Shown here in pieces: positions 17,517-26,475 of a stretch of DNA of 64,000 bases (positions are counted from its first letter, which is position 1; every line of letters starts with the position of its first letter). The notes under the pieces are model-generated. The model was not told the DNA's origin. It saw nothing but the letters and a program-made list of their open reading frames with translations, and did not search any database. The DNA is from Flavobacterium aquidurense (GTDB lineage Bacteria > Bacteroidota > Bacteroidia > Flavobacteriales > Flavobacteriaceae). The DNA is taken from the NCBI GenBank assembly GCA_900107365.1, contig FNPS01000001.1, positions 1,054,001 to 1,118,000 on the forward strand, written 5' to 3'. Position numbers and translations under genes: made by a program.

Positions 17517-18548
17517 ATGAAGAAATTATTATTACCCACCTCAATTGTTGGAAGTTTACCCAAACCTGCCTGGCTTGCACCACCCGAAAAACTTTGGTCA
17601 CCATGGAAATTAGAAGGCGATCAGCTGCTTGAAGGAAAACAAGATGCTTTACGCATTTCGCTGCAGGAACAGCAATTAGCAGATCTGGATATTATTTGTG
17701 ACGGCGAGCAGACACGTCAGCATTTTGTAACGACTTTTATCGAGCATTTAAGCGGTGTAGATTTTGAAAATCGTAAAACAGTAAAAATCCGTAACCGTTA
17801 TGACGCGAGTGTTCCAGTGGTTGTAGGTGAGGTTGCGCGTCAAAAAGCAGTTTTTGTTGAAGATGCTAAATTTTTGCGTAAACAGACTAATAAGCCTATA
17901 AAATGGGCATTGCCAGGCCCGCTGACAATGGTAGATACCTTGTACGACGGCCATTATAAAAGCCGGGAAAAACTGGCGTGGGAATTTGCGAAAGCACTCA
18001 ATGAAGAAGCAAGAGAACTTCAAGGTGCAGGTGTAGATATTATCCAGTTTGATGAACCTGCATTTAATGTGTTCTTTGATGAAGTAAACGATTGGGGAAT
18101 GGCAGCATTAGAAAGAGCCATTGAAGGTTTACACTGTCAAACTGCTGTTCATATTTGCTATGGTTATGGAATACAGGCAAATACTGATTGGAAAAAGACA
18201 TTAGGTTCAGAGTGGCGACAATACGAAGAAATTTTTCCGAAAATTCAAAAATCTAAAATTGATGTGGTGTCTTTAGAATGTCACAACTCCAATGTGCCTT
18301 TAGATTTAATGGAACTTGTTCGCGGTAAAAAAGTAATGGTCGGTGCTATTGATGTAGCAACCAACACTATCGAAACACCAGAAGAAGTAGCTGCTACCCT
18401 CCGTAAAGCTCTTGAGTTTGTAGATGCCGAAAATCTTTACCCTTCTACAAACTGCGGTATGGCACCGTTATCTAGAGATATAGCCAGAGGCAAGTTAAGT
18501 GCTTTAAGCGCAGGAGCAGAAATTATACGTAAAGAACTTGGGATTTAG
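17517..18548 (+). CDS. mesD: MesD, folate-independent core methionine synthase
   Basis: A 343-residue protein equal to the C-terminal catalytic half of cobalamin-independent methionine synthase MetE, without its N-terminal folate-related domain. It starts with TSIVGSLPKPAWL, typical of the MetE barrel. Zinc ligands can be placed by motif: His212 and Cys214 in VHICYG, Glu254 in VVSLEC, and Cys313 in STNCGM. The distance from Cys214 to Glu254 is longer than in MetE because of an insertion (about 215-245), consistent with a MesD-type rather than a true MetE protein. It should methylate homocysteine using MesX and an unknown donor. It follows mesX by 30 bp. Confidence 0.85.
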   Translation: MKKLLLPTSIVGSLPKPAWLAPPEKLWSPWKLEGDQLLEGKQDALRISLQEQQLADLDIICDGEQTRQHFVTTFIEHLSGVDFENRKTVKIRNRYDASVPVVVGEVARQKAVFVEDAKFLRKQTNKPIKWALPGPLTMVDTLYDGHYKSREKLAWEFAKALNEEARELQGAGVDIIQFDEPAFNVFFDEVNDWGMAALERAIEGLHCQTAVHICYGYGIQANTDWKKTLGSEWRQYEEIFPKIQKSKIDVVSLECHNSNVPLDLMELVRGKKVMVGAIDVATNTIETPEEVAATLRKALEFVDAENLYPSTNCGMAPLSRDIARGKLSALSAGAEIIRKELGI

Positions 18549-18570
18549 TCTCAATATATTAATAATGAAT

Positions 18571-18586
18571 TCCGTGCCTCCACGGA
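18571..18586 (+). promoter_or_regulatory. Stem-loop before the transporter gene
   Basis: Perfect arms TCCGTG and CACGGA around a CCTC loop, between mesD and the transporter gene. The 3' arm runs into GGAGGAA, an unusually strong Shine-Dalgarno-like sequence for this genome although it is 17-20 bases from the TTG at 18606. It may control translation or mRNA ends in this operon. Confidence 0.35.
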
Positions 18587-18605
18587 GGAATAATATTTAA
18601 ACACA

Positions 18606-19601
18606 TTGAAGAAATTATTAGAAGTATTAAAAAAAGCAGGTTTCGACGGTTTCCTGTTAATGATAGCCACCATGATTCTGATGGCTTATTTTTTGCCAAA
18701 ACCAGGTATGGTCAAAGAACCTGTTTCGCTGGAGGAGATTGCCAATGCTGGCGTTTCCTTGATTTTCTTGTTTTATGGCATGCGACTGAGTGTTGAGAAA
18801 CTAAAAGCCGGACTTTCTAACTGGAAAATGCACATTGTTATTCAGTTGACAACCTTTTTATTTTTTCCGCTCATTGTTTTGGCATTTCGCCCGTTGTTTG
18901 TCAATAATGGCTTCGAGCTGCTTTGGCTGGGTGTGTTTTTTCTGGCAGCATTGCCGTCCACAGTTTCCTCTTCGGTGGTCATGGTTTCCATTGCTAAGGG
19001 AAACATTCCTGCAGCCATTTTCAATGCAAGTATTTCCAGTTTAATCGGAGTAGTCGTGACGCCGATCTGGGTTGGGCTGTTTATAGCTTCTGTGACAGGC
19101 GATTTTGATGTCACTCAAATCGTGATAAAGTTGATTCTTCAGGTCTTGCTGCCTGTCATCATTGGCATAAGCCTCAATTCCCGTTTAGGTGCCATTGCCG
19201 AAAAATACAAGAAACAACTCAAATATTTCGATCAGGCAGTTATTCTAACGATTATTTACACGTCGTTTTGCAAGTCATTTTCCGAACATCTTTTTGAAGG
19301 CTTCACCGCCCTTGAACTTGCCGGACTCGCTGCAGGGATGATGGCGTTGTTTTTTGCCGTATTCTTTTGTGTCGGACTACTCAGCCGCCTGCTTGGTTTT
19401 TCAGATGAAGACCGTATTACTGTCTTATTCTGCGGATCTAAAAAGTCATTGGTACACGGCACCGTTATGTCAAAAGTACTTTTTCAGCACAGTACTATCA
19501 CCGGCATCGTATTGCTGCCCGTCATGCTTTACCATGCCTTGCAATTGATTGCCGCTAGTATCATCGCTCAGGGTATGGCTCGACGAAAAGAAGTTGCATA
19601 G
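18606..19601 (+). CDS. Bile acid:sodium symporter-like transporter (YfeH/SBF-like)
   Basis: A 331-residue inner-membrane protein with about nine to ten hydrophobic segments, beginning with FLLMIATMILMAYFLP and including AGVSLIFLFYGMRLS, which is typical of the SBF-like family. The conserved crossover region near ALPSTVSSSVVMVSIAKGN matches. The substrate is unknown; relatives move organic anions with sodium. The gene begins with TTG at 18606, 57 bp after mesD, so it may share its transcript and carry a sulfur compound or methyl donor for methionine synthesis (inference). GC content is higher than in mesD, which hints at a separate history. Confidence 0.82.
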   Translation: MKKLLEVLKKAGFDGFLLMIATMILMAYFLPKPGMVKEPVSLEEIANAGVSLIFLFYGMRLSVEKLKAGLSNWKMHIVIQLTTFLFFPLIVLAFRPLFVNNGFELLWLGVFFLAALPSTVSSSVVMVSIAKGNIPAAIFNASISSLIGVVVTPIWVGLFIASVTGDFDVTQIVIKLILQVLLPVIIGISLNSRLGAIAEKYKKQLKYFDQAVILTIIYTSFCKSFSEHLFEGFTALELAGLAAGMMALFFAVFFCVGLLSRLLGFSDEDRITVLFCGSKKSLVHGTVMSKVLFQHSTITGIVLLPVMLYHALQLIAASIIAQGMARRKEVA

Positions 19602-19736
19602 ATAGACTCTGTATGTAACTTATTCTATGTCATTCTATAAAATATTACCATTAAGATTTTTATACTGTAAATATACGTTTTGAAGGTTGTTGTGTTTTTT
19701 ACCTCTGTAAAATAAGATTTTTGTATTGTTTTGGGT

Positions 19737-19744
19737 TATATTTG
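19737..19744 (+). promoter_or_regulatory. -7 promoter element of the Lrp-type gene
   Basis: TATATTTG, an exact TAnnTTTG match, about 54 bp before the ATG at 19798. A TTTTTG lies 13 bases upstream, closer than the usual 18-19, so only the -7 element is convincing. Confidence 0.45.
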
Positions 19745-19797
19745 AAGAATATTATTCTGATTTAAAAATAAATTAAACCTATTTAAAGTAATATTCT

Positions 19798-20250
19798 ATG
19801 GAACAAATAGACGATATTGATCTTCAGCTATTAAATATACTTCACGATAATTCTAAATACACTGTAAAAGAGCTTGCTAAAATGGTAAATCTTTCGGCAT
19901 CACCTGTTTTTGAGCGAATTAAAAGATTGGAAAACAACGGTTATATTAAAAAATATATAGCCTTGTTGGATGCAGAAAAATTAAACAGGGGATTCATCGT
20001 TTTCTGTAATATCAAACTTAAACAGCACGATCGTAATATTGGGAATCAATTTGTTAGTGATATTATGAAAATCGAAGAAGTTGTGGAATGCTATAATATC
20101 TCAGGTGATTACGATTTTTTAATGAAAGTTTCTGCTAAAGACATGAAGCATTATCAGGATTTTGTGTTTAATAAATTGGGATCAGTTGAAAGTATAGGGA
20201 GTACCCAAAGTACCTTTGTTATGTCAGAGATAAAAAATATGTATGGATAG
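19798..20250 (+). CDS. Lrp/AsnC family transcriptional regulator
   Basis: A 150-residue DNA-binding protein. The N-terminal helix-turn-helix is IDLQLLNILHDNSKYTVKELAKMVNLSASPVFERIKRLE (about residues 5-44), and the C-terminal RAM ligand-binding domain carries EEVVECYNISGDYDFLMKV, the usual amino-acid-sensing region. It is likely to respond to an amino acid. Its neighbours are methionine biosynthesis on one side and a glutaminase locus on the other, so either could be a target. It has its own promoter element. Confidence 0.9.
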   Translation: MEQIDDIDLQLLNILHDNSKYTVKELAKMVNLSASPVFERIKRLENNGYIKKYIALLDAEKLNRGFIVFCNIKLKQHDRNIGNQFVSDIMKIEEVVECYNISGDYDFLMKVSAKDMKHYQDFVFNKLGSVESIGSTQSTFVMSEIKNMYG

Positions 20251-20535
20251 TTCCGCGATGGCTTATTGATTTGAAATTTGCTTTAGCTTTTGTGACAGAA
20301 AATCTATTAAGTCCATTTTGCAATTATTTTATATTTAACATCGAAAAACTGCAATAAATCAAAAGAGAAAAAAACTATATCCTTAACGGGACTTCGAACC
20401 ATTGTTCAGTTCTGATTAAATCTCAGATAAAACCACTTTTAGATTGTTTATTTCAAACAAACTAGAAAAACTCGAACCATGAAATGTTAGGTTTTAAAGG
20501 CTTGAAAAATCTACATATTTGTGTATAAAAAAAAA
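20251..20535. other. Intergenic region with tRNA-like fragment
   Basis: No gene is visible. The sequence CTTAACGGGACTTCGAACC at 20390-20409 resembles both the left end of the dispersed repeat family (CAACGGGAC) and the complement of a tRNA T-arm, but no acceptor or anticodon stem can be assembled around it, so no tRNA is called. Confidence 0.35.
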
Positions 20536-20640
20536 CCATTTCGTTAGAAATGGGATTTTAAGTTTGTGACGTTGACGACACAATTTCACGAACATTTTAT
20601 GCAAGATTTAAAGAAATTGGTTTATTTTCAATCAATTTTA
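20536..20640 (+). repeat. Dispersed intergenic repeat, copy B, with terminator-like hairpin
   Basis: Begins with a hairpin CCATTTC-GTTA-GAAATGG, then TTTGTGAC, ACACAATTTC, TTTTATGCAAGATTTAAAGAAATTGG (shared in order with copies at 5551, 27842 and 30547). The right end is lost. As in copies A and C, the hairpin stands directly before TTTGTGAC. The rest of the gap up to 20874 is AT-rich and holds nothing I can identify. Confidence 0.5.
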
Positions 20641-20874
20641 TAAGATATTTACTTTAAGTTTTACTTCAGAATCGGTTTGTATGTATCGTGCTTGTACTTC
20701 AAATCATTTTCTTTTAGTTAATATGAGAATATTAATTTCTGGAGTTGTAATAGCAAAATATTTTAAAGCACTGTTTTTCTTTTTGCGTCTTTATTGTTTT
20801 AACTCTGAAGACCTTGTGTTCTGCATCCACTTTTTGGTATGAACTCCAACTCTAGTTTAGCATTAAACAAGTTC

Positions 20875-22446
20875 TTAATTTTGAATTTCAAGACCTAATC
20901 TTTCCAAACTTCCAATTATACGCATAGTTAAATCTTCTGTCAGTACATAACTCGAAAGCATTGCTTTAATTTTTACTGGCGTTTCTGGTTCAATTTCTAT
21001 AAGTTTTGCCAGATATTTTTTAGCTTCTGTATCTTCATTCAAAAACGATAGCGAAACGGATTTTAGCAACGGATCCCAGAAAGTTTCTTCACTATCCATC
21101 TTTTCGGCCCAAAGAAAAGCATTTCGATAATCTTCTTTTGCCATATAATAGTAACAATACCCAATGTTTATCCACCATGGATAATGAGGATTTGTTTGTA
21201 TCGCCTTGTCCATAATTACAAAACCTTTTTCAAAGTAACCTGCGAAAATAAGCAGACAACCTACTCCTGAAACCATTCCGGAAGAATAAGGATTAATACT
21301 AATACATTTTTCTGCGCAAGCTAAGCATGCTTCAGGATTTCTTCGAAATAAATTAGCCCATGTTAAAGTATGCCAGGCGTGCTGGCAATCAGGATCAATT
21401 TTTACGGATCTCATTAAACAAGCGTATGCTTGAGCTATGGTATCTTCGTTGTTGTCTATTCCAAGTGCAATACCATCGAGATAAAATTCTCCCATCATGG
21501 CCCAGGTAACGGCATGATCAGGATGCAATTTTACAGCGTCACTTAAAGCATTAAATGCCGCTTTATAGTTTTCGAGAGAGTAGGACCGTTGATACCTGTA
21601 ATAGTTGTATATACCTTTCCATGTACTTAATTTACTGGATATTCGCTCTGGGAAGGTTTTAATTATTTCCTTAAAAATAAAGCCATAATATCCTCCTAAA
21701 ATGCTAACTATATTTTGAACAATTTCATTTTGGATTTTATCAATATTTTCAACGACGTTATGTTCAAATAATTTTGTCATAATATTTTCACCGGTTAAAG
21801 TATTGATAAGGTTTATTCTTATCTGCAGTTTTTCATCATTGTTGCTAAAACTTCCGGTTATAATAAAATCGGCACCAATCAATCTGGCGGCTTCGAGTTT
21901 ATTATCGTTTATTTTGGAAATTATTTTAGCATTAAAGTTTCCTATAACAGCTATTTCCTGAAAACGGGAAAGTTCAGCACTTAATTCCTCAGTAAGTACT
22001 AGGGAATATATATCTAAATTTTTTTTTTGATTTAATGATTTAAAGGGAAATATAGCAATAACAGGCATAGATTTGTCCTGAGATAAGTTAGGGAGTGTAA
22101 AATCTTTATAGATAAATTCAGGAATATAACAGCCTTTAGGAATTATTATTTGTAAAGAATTATGGGCACCCTCACTCGTATAATACTTTTCTAAAAATCT
22201 TCTCAATCTCCCGGCATGAATACGTACGACCGAGTCATCATGAGAGTTAAAATCTGTAGATCTGTTCAGCACATTAACAGCTATCGTATATTCTTTAATA
22301 GTGTTTTGCTTTTCATTAATTGTCTCCGTTACAATGTATTTTAAAAATTTAACTAAAATAGGAGATTTTTTAAGCAATGAAAATTGCAAAACAGATTCTA
22401 ATTCTTTAAAAATTTGGTCATGGGTAATTTTTTTTACAGCCTCCAT
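20875..22446 (-). CDS. Winged-helix / TolB-like / TPR regulator
   Basis: A 523-residue cytoplasmic protein without signal peptide or membrane segment. The N-terminal 120 residues contain the motif DDSVVRIHAGRLRRFLEKYY and PKGCYIPEF, typical of a winged-helix-like domain found before adenylate-cyclase or TPR modules. A TolB-like N-terminal domain follows (MPVIAIFPFKSLNQKKNLDIYS, LTEELSAELSRFQEIAVIG, about 125-245), and the C-terminal half is TPR repeats (HPDHAVTWAMMGEFYLDG, DPDCQHAWHTLTWANLF, NPYSSGMVSGVGC). It is probably a transcription factor with a protein- or ligand-sensing TPR arm. It is divergent from the porin/glutaminase unit, which it most likely controls (inference from position). 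Confidence 0.78.
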   Translation of the reverse strand: MEAVKKITHDQIFKELESVLQFSLLKKSPILVKFLKYIVTETINEKQNTIKEYTIAVNVLNRSTDFNSHDDSVVRIHAGRLRRFLEKYYTSEGAHNSLQIIIPKGCYIPEFIYKDFTLPNLSQDKSMPVIAIFPFKSLNQKKNLDIYSLVLTEELSAELSRFQEIAVIGNFNAKIISKINDNKLEAARLIGADFIITGSFSNNDEKLQIRINLINTLTGENIMTKLFEHNVVENIDKIQNEIVQNIVSILGGYYGFIFKEIIKTFPERISSKLSTWKGIYNYYRYQRSYSLENYKAAFNALSDAVKLHPDHAVTWAMMGEFYLDGIALGIDNNEDTIAQAYACLMRSVKIDPDCQHAWHTLTWANLFRRNPEACLACAEKCISINPYSSGMVSGVGCLLIFAGYFEKGFVIMDKAIQTNPHYPWWINIGYCYYYMAKEDYRNAFLWAEKMDSEETFWDPLLKSVSLSFLNEDTEAKKYLAKLIEIEPETPVKIKAMLSSYVLTEDLTMRIIGSLERLGLEIQN

Positions 22447-22650
22447 ATAATTACATACAATTATTCGAAAATGGGTTAAATGGCAAATATTTACATTGAA
22501 GTAAAGTTAATTTTTTTTCAAAATACAAATGTAATTTAGTGTTTAATTTGTAAGAATTTAACCTTTGTTTATGTGTTATTTCTTACTTTTAACCGTGAAA
22601 TTTAACTTTCATTTTACTTTGTTTAACGCAAATCTGCAATTACTTCTATT

Positions 22651-22658
22651 TACATTTG
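22651..22658 (+). promoter_or_regulatory. -7 promoter element before the small gene and porin unit
   Basis: TACATTTG, an exact TAnnTTTG match, 30 bp before the ATG at 22688, in the 240 bp between the divergent regulator and the glutaminase unit. No well-spaced -33 element is visible, as might be expected for a promoter that needs an activator. Confidence 0.45.
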
Positions 22659-22687
22659 ATTGATATTCAATGTAACACCATCTTAAA

Positions 22688-22930
22688 ATGTCAGTTCCAT
22701 TAGCCTTACAAACAGAAAAATTTGCAAACTGCCAGGAAATCTTAAAAATTTATTATTTGGTAGACCAAAATTTCAAAAATATCTGCGATGATTATTGCAC
22801 AAGTAAAGAGCGGGTGGAAATTTTTAAGACAAAGATTGAGGAAGATTTTCGATCCAGGCTTGAATATGAAAACTTATCAAAAGAACTAGAAGAAGAAATC
22901 CTAATTTATATTGCCAGAAACTCAGAGTAA
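22688..22930 (+). CDS. Small cytoplasmic protein of unknown function
   Basis: An 80-residue acidic protein with no signal peptide or membrane segment, predicted mostly helical (FKTKIEEDFRSRLEYENLSK). I do not recognise a family. It has an ATG, a -7 element 30 bp upstream and lies 60 bp before the DcaP-like porin gene, in the same orientation. It is probably the first gene of the glutaminase unit and could be a small adaptor for the divergent TPR regulator, but nothing in the sequence shows this. Confidence 0.55.
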   Translation: MSVPLALQTEKFANCQEILKIYYLVDQNFKNICDDYCTSKERVEIFKTKIEEDFRSRLEYENLSKELEEEILIYIARNSE

Positions 22931-22990
22931 CCAAACATCTAGGTAATTAGAACAATAGATATTTTATTAAACTGTTAGTACATAATCACT

Positions 22991-24214
22991 ATGAAAAAAA
23001 TGCTTTTAAGAATGGTATGTCTAAAAAATATGACCCTTTTAATATGTTTAGCCTTTTTTAGCCCAATGCAGGCCCAGGATGCTGAAGCTAAAAAAAGTAT
23101 GGAAATTTATGGCTTTATCATGACCGATGTAGGTTATAATTTTAATCAGATCCAGGCTGATTGGTATGATGTAGTCCGACCAACAAAACTTCCGGCTTTT
23201 GAAAATCAGTACGGGGTAGACGGCAATTACTACGCATCTGTTCGTCAAACGAGATTTGGTATAAAAAATTATTTTGACACAGGAATTGGAGAATTAAAAA
23301 CACAATTTGAATTTGAATTGTTCGGAACCGGTGTCGATGCCGGTCAGACTACTTTTCGTTTACGCCATGCTTATGCCGAATTAGGAAAATTTGGAGCTGG
23401 ACAAACCTGGAGCCCTTTTATGGATATTGATGTTTTCCCAAATACATTAGAGTATTGGGGGCCAACCGGTATGGTATTTTTCCGAAATATTCAAATTCGG
23501 TATATGCCTATTCAGGGCGATACCCGTTTGACTATTGCACTGGAAAGACCCGGTGCAAGTGCAGATCAGGGAATTTATGCAAACCGTATAGAACTACAGG
23601 GTGTAAATACCAGATTTCCGTTACCTGATCTTTCTGCTGAATATCATCATGGATTTAACTGGGGATACCTTGAGTTAGCCGGTATTCTAAGAAAGATCGA
23701 GTGGAAAGATCAAAATAACGATCAGTTTGATTTATCAGGCGATGCTCTTGGTTGGGGATTAAATCTAAGTACCAATATAAAATTTGGACAAAGTACTGTT
23801 TTCAAAGGGCAGGTTGTTTATGGAGAAGGAATTCAAAACTACATGAATGATGCTCCGGTAGATATAGGGATTGAAAATAATCCTGGCAATTCAACAGCAC
23901 CGGTTAAAGGCGTCTCGCTTCCTCTTGTAGGTGTAGTAGCTTTTATTGATCATAGCTGGAGTGATAAATTCACCAGTTCCTTAGGATATTCCATGATTGA
24001 TATTGATAATTCCGAAGGACAAACAAATGATGCCTTTAAAAAAGGTCAATATGTAATAGGAAATATTCTCTACTCTCCAGCTAAAAATTGTTTAATGGGA
24101 GCTGAATTTCAATGGGGCGACCGTGAGAATTTCAGAGATGGCTGGAGTACTTCTATTACAAAAGTGCAATTATCTTTCAAATATAATTTTGCAGAGGTCT
24201 TTTATAAAAAATAA
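22991..24214 (+). CDS. DcaP-like outer-membrane porin
   Basis: A 407-residue beta-barrel protein. A signal peptide ends near PMQAQ, and the mature N-terminus SMEIYGFIMTDVGYNFNQ plus SVRQTRFGIKNYF and AYAELGKFGAGQTWSPF (gain of barrel strands) are typical of DcaP-like trimeric porins, with alternating strands to the C-terminal KVQLSFKYNFAEVFYKK. Relatives pass dicarboxylic acids and similar anions. It is 23 bp upstream of the glutaminase gene, so it may admit glutamine or release glutamate (inference). Confidence 0.82.
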   Translation: MKKMLLRMVCLKNMTLLICLAFFSPMQAQDAEAKKSMEIYGFIMTDVGYNFNQIQADWYDVVRPTKLPAFENQYGVDGNYYASVRQTRFGIKNYFDTGIGELKTQFEFELFGTGVDAGQTTFRLRHAYAELGKFGAGQTWSPFMDIDVFPNTLEYWGPTGMVFFRNIQIRYMPIQGDTRLTIALERPGASADQGIYANRIELQGVNTRFPLPDLSAEYHHGFNWGYLELAGILRKIEWKDQNNDQFDLSGDALGWGLNLSTNIKFGQSTVFKGQVVYGEGIQNYMNDAPVDIGIENNPGNSTAPVKGVSLPLVGVVAFIDHSWSDKFTSSLGYSMIDIDNSEGQTNDAFKKGQYVIGNILYSPAKNCLMGAEFQWGDRENFRDGWSTSITKVQLSFKYNFAEVFYKK

Positions 24215-24237
24215 ACTCATTATATAAATCATAGAAA

Positions 24238-25257
24238 ATGAAAACTAAAAATCAATTCAATATTATTTTTTTTATACTAATAATATTAGTTCCGTTATTT
24301 GAAGCAAAAGCTCAAAAAGAACCTGGTTATCAGGCAGCGATTGATCATGCGTATACCAAATACAAAGATCTTAAAGAAGGTAAAAACGCTGATTATATAA
24401 AAGAATTGGCAACTGTGGATTCCAATATTTATGGAATCGCAATTGTAACAGTCGATGGGAAAGTATATACTAAAGGAAACCTGGATGAAAGAGTATCGAT
24501 TCAGTCTATTTCAAAAGTATTTACCCTTGCCCGTGTGATAGAAGAATCCGGACCAAGAGCTTTAGCTGAAAAAATTGGTGTTGATGCGACGGGACTTCGA
24601 TTTAATTCCATTGTAGCTATAGAACTTCAAAAAGGAAAAGAGATCAATCCACTGGTTAATCCAGGTGCAATTGCAGCCGTGAGTATGGTAAAAGGAAATG
24701 ATTCAGTAGCAAAATGGAAAAATATTCTGGACACGCATAATGCCTTTGCGGGAACAAAATTAAAATTAAACATGCCAGTGTATATTAGTGAGGCAGGAGA
24801 TAATCTGCGTAATCAGGCAATTGCCCATTTATTATATGCTTATGGTCGTTTGTATTTTGACCCTGTTCAGTCTACAGATGTTTATACCAAACAATGTGCA
24901 ATAAATGTAAATGCTAAAGATCTTGCCGTTATGGCATCAACCCTTGCTAACGGAGGAATAAATCCGGTAACAGGAGAGAAAGTAGTTTCGCCGGAAACCT
25001 GCGCTTTTACTATGGGAATTATGTCCACAGCTGGTTTATATGATGATTCGGGCCAATGGCTTTACGCGGTAGGTTTACCAGGAAAAAGTGGTGTAGGTGG
25101 TGGAATCATTGCAGTTTGTCCGGGTAAATTCGGAATAGCTGTTATTTCACCTCCGCTGAATGAAGTTGGAAACAGTGTAAAAGCACAAAAAACAATCTTT
25201 GATATTGTAAAAGAGCTTGATGTTAACCCTTATCATGTAACTCCAAAAAAGAAATAA
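24238..25257 (+). CDS. glsA: Exported glutaminase A
   Basis: Hydrolyses L-glutamine to glutamate and ammonia. The 339 residues are a GlsA domain behind a signal peptide (hydrophobic FILIILVPLFEAKAQ), so the enzyme is periplasmic, unlike the cytoplasmic GlsA of E. coli. The serine beta-lactamase-like fold signature is intact: Ser90-x-x-Lys93 in SIQSISKVF, NPLVNPGAIAAVSM, YISEAGDNLRNQAIAHLL, and GLPGKSGVGGGI near the C-terminus. It lies between two porin-type genes with short gaps (23 and 49 bp), clearly in one operon. Confidence 0.93.
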   Translation: MKTKNQFNIIFFILIILVPLFEAKAQKEPGYQAAIDHAYTKYKDLKEGKNADYIKELATVDSNIYGIAIVTVDGKVYTKGNLDERVSIQSISKVFTLARVIEESGPRALAEKIGVDATGLRFNSIVAIELQKGKEINPLVNPGAIAAVSMVKGNDSVAKWKNILDTHNAFAGTKLKLNMPVYISEAGDNLRNQAIAHLLYAYGRLYFDPVQSTDVYTKQCAINVNAKDLAVMASTLANGGINPVTGEKVVSPETCAFTMGIMSTAGLYDDSGQWLYAVGLPGKSGVGGGIIAVCPGKFGIAVISPPLNEVGNSVKAQKTIFDIVKELDVNPYHVTPKKK

Positions 25258-25306
25258 ATAAGCACTATCCTAAAAATCAGTAAAAATTCATTTAATCTCT
25301 ACCCAA

Positions 25307-26434
25307 ATGAATACAATAAAAGTACAATCAAAATTGCTTTTAATTATACTTTCCTTTTATTTACAGGCAACTGTTGTAACAGGACAAAGTAAAGCTAAAG
25401 AGAATGGCTATTTATATAATGATAGCCATTTTCATCTCACTAATTATATTCAGGAAGGAATCACAGCTGCAAAATTTTTAGAGATAATGGGGGATAAAGT
25501 GGGTCGGTCAACTTTATTTGGAATTCCGCTCCAACAGCAATGGTCATATCAGAATTCCGGTAAATTCAGTCCGTCGTATTATCTGCAGACAGATGCGCCC
25601 TTATACTATTATTCTTTTACCGATGCCTATATCGCAATGCAATACAAGTCGCTCACAAAAGAGCAGCAAGATAGATTTGATCCCATGATTATCGGATTTA
25701 ATCCTGCAGATATGTATGCTTATAAACATATAGAACGTGTTCTGAAAACTTTTCCGGGTGTTTTTACAGGAATAGGTGAATTCTCAATTCATAAAGAATT
25801 TGTTTCCTCAAAAGTGGCTGGAGAAGTAGCAAGTTTAACCAATCCGGCTCTGGACAGTATACTGGATTTTGCCGGTAAAGTAGGTCTTGTAGTGGTATTA
25901 CATAATGACATGGATATGCCAATGGCAAAACCAAAAACAGAACCAGCTTATCTGACACAGATGAAAGATGTTTTGAAGCGTCATCCGCAGACTACCATTA
26001 TATGGGCTCATATAGGCCTTGGACGTATTGTTCATCCGGTGGGTTATGGTGCATCTCCAGACAGTGAAATAGGACAGAGACCACCAAATCACATAGATAT
26101 TGTAAAAGAGATATTAGAAGATCCTGCTTTAAAGCATGTTTATTTTGATATATCATGGGATGAAGTAGCAAAATACATAGTAGCAACTCCGGAAACCATT
26201 AAAAAAAGTGCTGATGTTATGAACAAGTATTCTGATCGGTTTTTATTTGGAACAGACGTAGTGGCACCTCCGGATCAAAAATTTTATTTGGCCGTATATG
26301 ATATGTACGCGCCTTTTTGGAAGGCGCTTACGCCAGAAACAAGTGAGAAGATAAGAAAAGGAAACTATGAAAGACTATTTGATAGTGCCCGTAAAAAAGT
26401 AAGGGAATGGGAAAAAATAAATGTAAAAAATTAA
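25307..26434 (+). CDS. Exported amidohydrolase (amidohydro_2-like)
   Basis: A 375-residue metal-dependent hydrolase with a signal peptide (LLLIILSFYLQATVVTGQ). Metal-site motifs appear in order: DSHFHLTNY (HxH), VVVLHNDMDMP, IIWAHIGLGR and the aspartate in FLFGTDVVAPP. The early motif IPLQQQWSYQ is a trait of an uncharacterised branch. It is 49 bp behind the glutaminase gene, so it may act on a related amide or N-acyl compound in the periplasm. The exact substrate is unknown. It is complete. Confidence 0.8.
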   Translation: MNTIKVQSKLLLIILSFYLQATVVTGQSKAKENGYLYNDSHFHLTNYIQEGITAAKFLEIMGDKVGRSTLFGIPLQQQWSYQNSGKFSPSYYLQTDAPLYYYSFTDAYIAMQYKSLTKEQQDRFDPMIIGFNPADMYAYKHIERVLKTFPGVFTGIGEFSIHKEFVSSKVAGEVASLTNPALDSILDFAGKVGLVVVLHNDMDMPMAKPKTEPAYLTQMKDVLKRHPQTTIIWAHIGLGRIVHPVGYGASPDSEIGQRPPNHIDIVKEILEDPALKHVYFDISWDEVAKYIVATPETIKKSADVMNKYSDRFLFGTDVVAPPDQKFYLAVYDMYAPFWKALTPETSEKIRKGNYERLFDSARKKVREWEKINVKN

Positions 26435-26475
26435 AGATGTAAGCCAGTAGAGATTAATGCTAAATAAATAAAATC

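Noticed and set aside
20390..20409. tRNA T-arm-like sequence
   Set aside because: No acceptor, D or anticodon stems can be assembled on either strand; it fits better as a left-end relic of the dispersed repeat family.
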